From Bacteroidaceae bacterium (GTDB lineage: Bacteria; Bacteroidota; Bacteroidia; Bacteroidales; Bacteroidaceae): DNA of 41,439 bases. How positions within the stretch are numbered: position 1 is the first letter of the stretch; each line of letters starts with the position of its first letter. The translations under genes and the position numbers were made by a program. The notes beneath the pieces are model-generated. The model saw only the letters and a list, made by a program, of their open reading frames with translations. It searched no databases and was not told the origin of the DNA. Shown one piece after another: positions 38,713 through 41,439 of this stretch. The stretch is from assembly GCA_016280445.1 (NCBI GenBank), contig JAEEGS010000030.1, positions 1-41,439 on the forward strand, given 5' to 3'.

Positions 38713-40023
38713 TTAAACTTTACCCTTTATCCGCACGTATGAACGATAACCATACACAATGATGACCAAGAAACATGCCAGTGGCAGGATGAACGACATG
38801 TTCACGGCAGGCATACCCCAGATGGTGCCTTGGTCAATCAAGTAGCCCTGCAATGGTGGCATGAGCGCACCACCCACAATGGCCATCACCAGGAAGGCGG
38901 CACCCAGATGCGTGTCCTTCGTGTCCACATTCTCCAAGGCGATGCCATAGATGGAGGGGAACATGATGGACATGAAGAGGCTAATGCACACGAGGCTGTA
39001 GAGTCCTCCCATGCCCTCGATGCAGATGGCGCCCAACGTGCACACCGAAGCCCCCACTCCAAAGATGGTGAGCAACTTGCGTGTGTTCACATAGCGCATA
39101 ATGAAGGTGCCAATGAAGCGTCCACCCAGATTCATCGACATGGCCACGATGTTGTACATCTGTGCCGTAGCCTTGTTGATACCCAAGTGGTCGGCATACT
39201 GGATGATGAAGGTCCACACCATGATTTGTGCAGCCACATAGCAGACCTGCGCAAAGACACCCTCGCGATAGATGGTGTTGTGCCAGAGGTTCTTCAGAGT
39301 CACCTTCACCGTGTGTGTCTTGCCAGCCGCCTTCTGCTCCTCGCTCTCCGTCTTCGGCATCTTGGTCAGGGCGATAATCACCAGCACCGCTACCACCACC
39401 AAGCCGATGGCCACGTAGGGGTTGCGGATGACAGCCAAGTCGTGCAGACGGATGTCCGCCTTTTCTGCTTCTGAAAGTAACGGGAAGATGATTTGTCCAG
39501 CCTCATCACGCTTGTCCGAAAGCAGATGGGGCAGTACGATGAACGAAGCCACCGCCATGCCGCTGAGTGAGCCAACAGGGTTGAATGCCTGTGCCAGATT
39601 CAGTCGGCGGGTCGAAGTCTCCTTCTCTCCCAACGAGAGGATGAACGGATTGGCCGTGGTCTCCAAGAAGGCAAGGCCGAACGTGAGGATGTAGAGCGAC
39701 ACACAGAAGAACGAGAACTCCTGCCACTCAGCCGCCGGAATGAACAAGAAAGCACCCACAGCATAGAGTGCCAAGCCCAGCAGGATGCCGCTCTTGTAGG
39801 AATACTTACGAATGAACAAGGCGGCAGGAATGGCCATCGTGGCATAGCCGCCATAGAAAGCGAACTGAATCAGCGACGCTTTGGCCGCCGAGAGTTCCAT
39901 CACCGTCTGAAACGCTGCCACCATCGGATTCGTGATGTCGTTGGCAAAGCCCCACAGGGCAAACAGCGATGTGATGAGGATAAAGGTGAAGAGGTATTTC
40001 TTCGATACTAAAGGTTTCTTCAT
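38713..40023 (-). CDS. fucP: L-fucose:H+ symporter
   Basis: A 436-residue major-facilitator protein with about 12 hydrophobic segments. FALWGFANDITNPMVAAFQ in the first helix, FLETTANPFILSLG in the fifth and LFMSIMFPSIYGIALE in the tenth are FucP signatures. It imports L-fucose with protons across the inner membrane. It is separated from the upstream amidohydrolase by the 46-bp repeat array, and no clear TAnnTTTG box lies directly before its start, so it may be read from a promoter upstream of the amidohydrolase gene. Confidence 0.93.
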   Translation of the reverse strand: MKKPLVSKKYLFTFILITSLFALWGFANDITNPMVAAFQTVMELSAAKASLIQFAFYGGYATMAIPAALFIRKYSYKSGILLGLALYAVGAFLFIPAAEWQEFSFFCVSLYILTFGLAFLETTANPFILSLGEKETSTRRLNLAQAFNPVGSLSGMAVASFIVLPHLLSDKRDEAGQIIFPLLSEAEKADIRLHDLAVIRNPYVAIGLVVVAVLVIIALTKMPKTESEEQKAAGKTHTVKVTLKNLWHNTIYREGVFAQVCYVAAQIMVWTFIIQYADHLGINKATAQMYNIVAMSMNLGGRFIGTFIMRYVNTRKLLTIFGVGASVCTLGAICIEGMGGLYSLVCISLFMSIMFPSIYGIALENVDTKDTHLGAAFLVMAIVGGALMPPLQGYLIDQGTIWGMPAVNMSFILPLACFLVIIVYGYRSYVRIKGKV

Positions 40024-40061
40024 GATTGCTATTTTGCTTAAGTGAAAAGTGAAGAGTGAAA

Positions 40062-40267
40062 AGTGAAAAATTTGCTACCGCGTGAAAGGTAAAAAGTAAA
40101 AGTGATAAGTGAAATATTTGCTACCGCATGAAAGGTGAAAAGTAAAAGTGATAAGTGAAAAATTTGCTACCGCGTGAAAGGTGAAAAGTAAAAGTGATAA
40201 GTGAAAAATTTGCTACCGCGTGAAAGGTAAAAAGTAAAAGTGATAAGTGAAGAATTTGCTACCGCAC
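40062..40267. repeat. 46-bp tandem array upstream of fucP
   Basis: Units start at 40062, 40108, 40154, 40200 and 40246 (the last truncated); the consensus contains AATTTGCTACCGCGTGAAAG and ends GTGATA. No spacers, so it is not CRISPR. On the minus strand each complete unit carries TACCTTTC or TTCACCTTTC, one step from a -7 box. With the hairpin and the 14-bp repeats it fills the 372-bp gap between fucP and the amidohydrolase gene. Confidence 0.95.
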
Positions 40268-40313
40268 TTGCAAGCTACCTGTGGGACAAACACGTGCGGT
40301 AGCAAATTTTTCA
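40248..40313. repeat. 20-bp inverted repeat closing the 46-bp array
   Basis: 40248-40267 and 40294-40313 are inverted copies with one mismatch (core AATTTGCTACCGCAC perfect over 15 bp), 26 bases apart. The arms are the unit sequence itself, so the array meets an inverted copy of its own unit. Confidence 0.85.
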
Positions 40314-40389
40314 CTTTTCATTTTTCACTTTTCATTTTTCACTTTTCATTTTTCACTTTTCATTTTTCACTTTTCATTTTTCACTTTTA
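40312..40389. repeat. 14-bp tandem repeat CACTTTTCATTTTT
   Basis: Five units start at 40312, 40326, 40340, 40354 and 40368, with a partial sixth to 40389. It lies just after the amidohydrolase stop codon on the minus strand. Confidence 0.9.
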
Positions 40390-40395
40390 CCTCAA

Positions 40396-41280
40396 TTATT
40401 CTGACATATTTTTAATATACGGTAATTCGGGTAAATTCTTGAAGCCGTAGAAACGTTCGGCATTTTGTCCGAGGAAGAGAGTCTTCTCTTCTTCGGTCAG
40501 TTCCTTCGACTTGGTGATGAAGTCATACGACATCTTGTAGGTGATGGCTGTGATGGTGCGGGGATAGTCGCTGCCCCACATCAGTCGGTCCATGCCCACC
40601 CACTCGGCAGCCTGCTTGATGCTGCGGATGGCTGAGGGATAAGGGTAAAACTCCGCATTGAAGAGCCAGGTGATGCCACCCGACTCCACCATCACGTTCT
40701 CACCCTCGCGCGCCAGTTTCACCTGACTCTCGAAAGCATCCGTAGTCACCATGCCGAAATGGCCAATCGCCACTTTCAGCCGAGGGCACTCCTGTATCAC
40801 CTCTTTCATCTCCCCTATCTGCGCTTCGCTTTCGCCCAGACACATCGACAGCACCATGCCTTGCTCTTCCATATATTTAAATATAGGTATAAGGCTCAGG
40901 AGCGACTCCTTCATGCGGTGTCCTGGAAAGGCGATGCCCTTCAGTCCTACGGCACGAACCGCCTTCGCCTCGTCCAGCGTCCAGGCCATGCCCATGCAGA
41001 AGAAACGTTCGGGATACTTCCTTTGCACCTCCGTCAGATACTCGTTCTGGTTGCCGTCAATCACCTCCTGCACCACCACGGCAGCACCCACCTGGGCATA
41101 ATCCATGTTGGAGAGGAACACCTCAGCAGAGTTCACCCCGTCGATGAGCCAAGGAGGCAGCATCTGCACCTCCTCGTCCATAAAGATGCTCCTGCCGTTC
41201 TTCAGCGACAGGATTCTTTTTCCGTCCACCCATGTGTCCTGCGTCTTCCACAGGTGGGAATGTGCGTCTATGATAGTCAT
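40396..41280 (-). CDS. Amidohydrolase-family protein, probable L-fuconolactone hydrolase
   Basis: The 294-residue protein is a cytosolic amidohydrolase-2/COG3618-like TIM barrel. The metal-binding start IDAHSHLW (His7, His9), GLKGIAFPGHRM, VAIGHFGM and the terminal Asp in MWGSDYPRT are as in the family, which includes L-fuconolactonases and related sugar-lactone hydrolases. In the fucose operon it would open the lactone made by the dehydrogenase; C. jejuni has an amidohydrolase in the same setting. It is the first gene of the operon within the window and is flanked on both sides by 46-bp repeat arrays. Confidence 0.8.
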   Translation of the reverse strand: MTIIDAHSHLWKTQDTWVDGKRILSLKNGRSIFMDEEVQMLPPWLIDGVNSAEVFLSNMDYAQVGAAVVVQEVIDGNQNEYLTEVQRKYPERFFCMGMAWTLDEAKAVRAVGLKGIAFPGHRMKESLLSLIPIFKYMEEQGMVLSMCLGESEAQIGEMKEVIQECPRLKVAIGHFGMVTTDAFESQVKLAREGENVMVESGGITWLFNAEFYPYPSAIRSIKQAAEWVGMDRLMWGSDYPRTITAITYKMSYDFITKSKELTEEEKTLFLGQNAERFYGFKNLPELPYIKNMSE

Positions 41281-41306
41281 TTTTAAGTTAAAAGTTATAA
41301 GTGATA

Positions 41307-41439
41307 AGTGAAAAATTTGCTACCGCGTGAAAGGTAAAAAGTAAAAGTGATAAGTGAAAAATTTGCTACCGCGTGAAAGGTAAAAAGTAAAAGTGATAAG
41401 TGAAAAATTTGCTACCGCGTGAAAGGTAAAAAGTAAAAG
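41307..41439. repeat. Second 46-bp tandem array, running off the right edge
   Basis: Units start at 41307, 41353 and 41399 in the same orientation and nearly identical sequence as the array at 40062. The array continues beyond the window, so the operon promoter must lie further right or within the repeats. Confidence 0.9.

Noticed and set aside
40062-40389. CRISPR array
   Set aside because: Units are directly contiguous with no unique spacers and no cas genes are near; the same holds for the 23-bp and 21-bp arrays.

Overview
The window reads as chromosome of a Prevotella-type member of the Bacteroidales. Grounds: many genes are preceded by the Bacteroidetes -7 box TAnnTTTG (often TACCTTTG) and lack strong Shine-Dalgarno sites; the gene content (OprO/P-type porin, DUF4234, SIMPL, secreted M60 and M13 peptidases, GH127/GH29/GH2/GH43 enzymes, FucP) fits gut or rumen Bacteroidales. 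This is inference from families and promoters; no rRNA or tRNA gene was found in the window.

Layout. (1) 1-~4190: right end of an integrative element on the minus strand: a two-HTH zinc-ribbon protein, a tyrosine integrase, a small HTH protein and a DnaG-like primase cut by the left edge. Between integrase and HTH gene lie two terminators, a promoter, a palindrome and three iteron-like repeats. (2) 4261-6201: dnaK, followed upstream by ~750 bp without a convincing gene but with a 23-bp tandem array. (3) 6951-10031 minus: citramalate/isopropylmalate-synthase-like gene, unknown secreted protein, SIMPL protein; divergent to a small secreted protein, then porin and Na+/solute symporter. (4) 13704-15770: an M60 mucinase-like peptidase lying between the symporter's 3' end and a 53-bp second copy of that 3' end. 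(5) 16065-21312 minus: a leucine operon with a promoter, a leucine-rich leader peptide and attenuator, then leuA, a DUF559 nuclease gene, leuC, and a leuD fused in frame to a DUF4234 membrane protein; leuB is absent. (6) 21453-22361: remnant of an LD-carboxypeptidase and two tandem-repeat arrays. (7) 22362-27166: GH43, M13 peptidase, HD/YhaM-like protein. (8) 27240-41280 minus: a long fucoside operon: amidohydrolase, FucP, zinc dehydrogenase, nucleotidyltransferase-GHMP kinase, mutarotase, two GH29 fucosidases, GH127 and GH2.

How genes work together. The fucoside operon can release L-fucose, L-arabinofuranose and galactose from plant or mucin-like glycans, import fucose and probably oxidise it through a lactone (mutarotase, dehydrogenase, amidohydrolase), resembling the Campylobacter jejuni fucose locus rather than FucI/FucK/FucA. 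The leu operon makes leucine from 2-ketoisovalerate under attenuation control.

The most unusual signal is a family of GC-rich palindromic elements with ends AGACCC...GGGTCT. Two 159-bp copies and one 532-bp copy carrying the DUF559 nuclease gene sit within a few bases of start and stop codons in the leu operon, and a 96-bp copy is inserted in frame in the kinase gene. They look like a mobile element with MITE-like derivatives, and the DUF559 nuclease is the candidate mobiliser.
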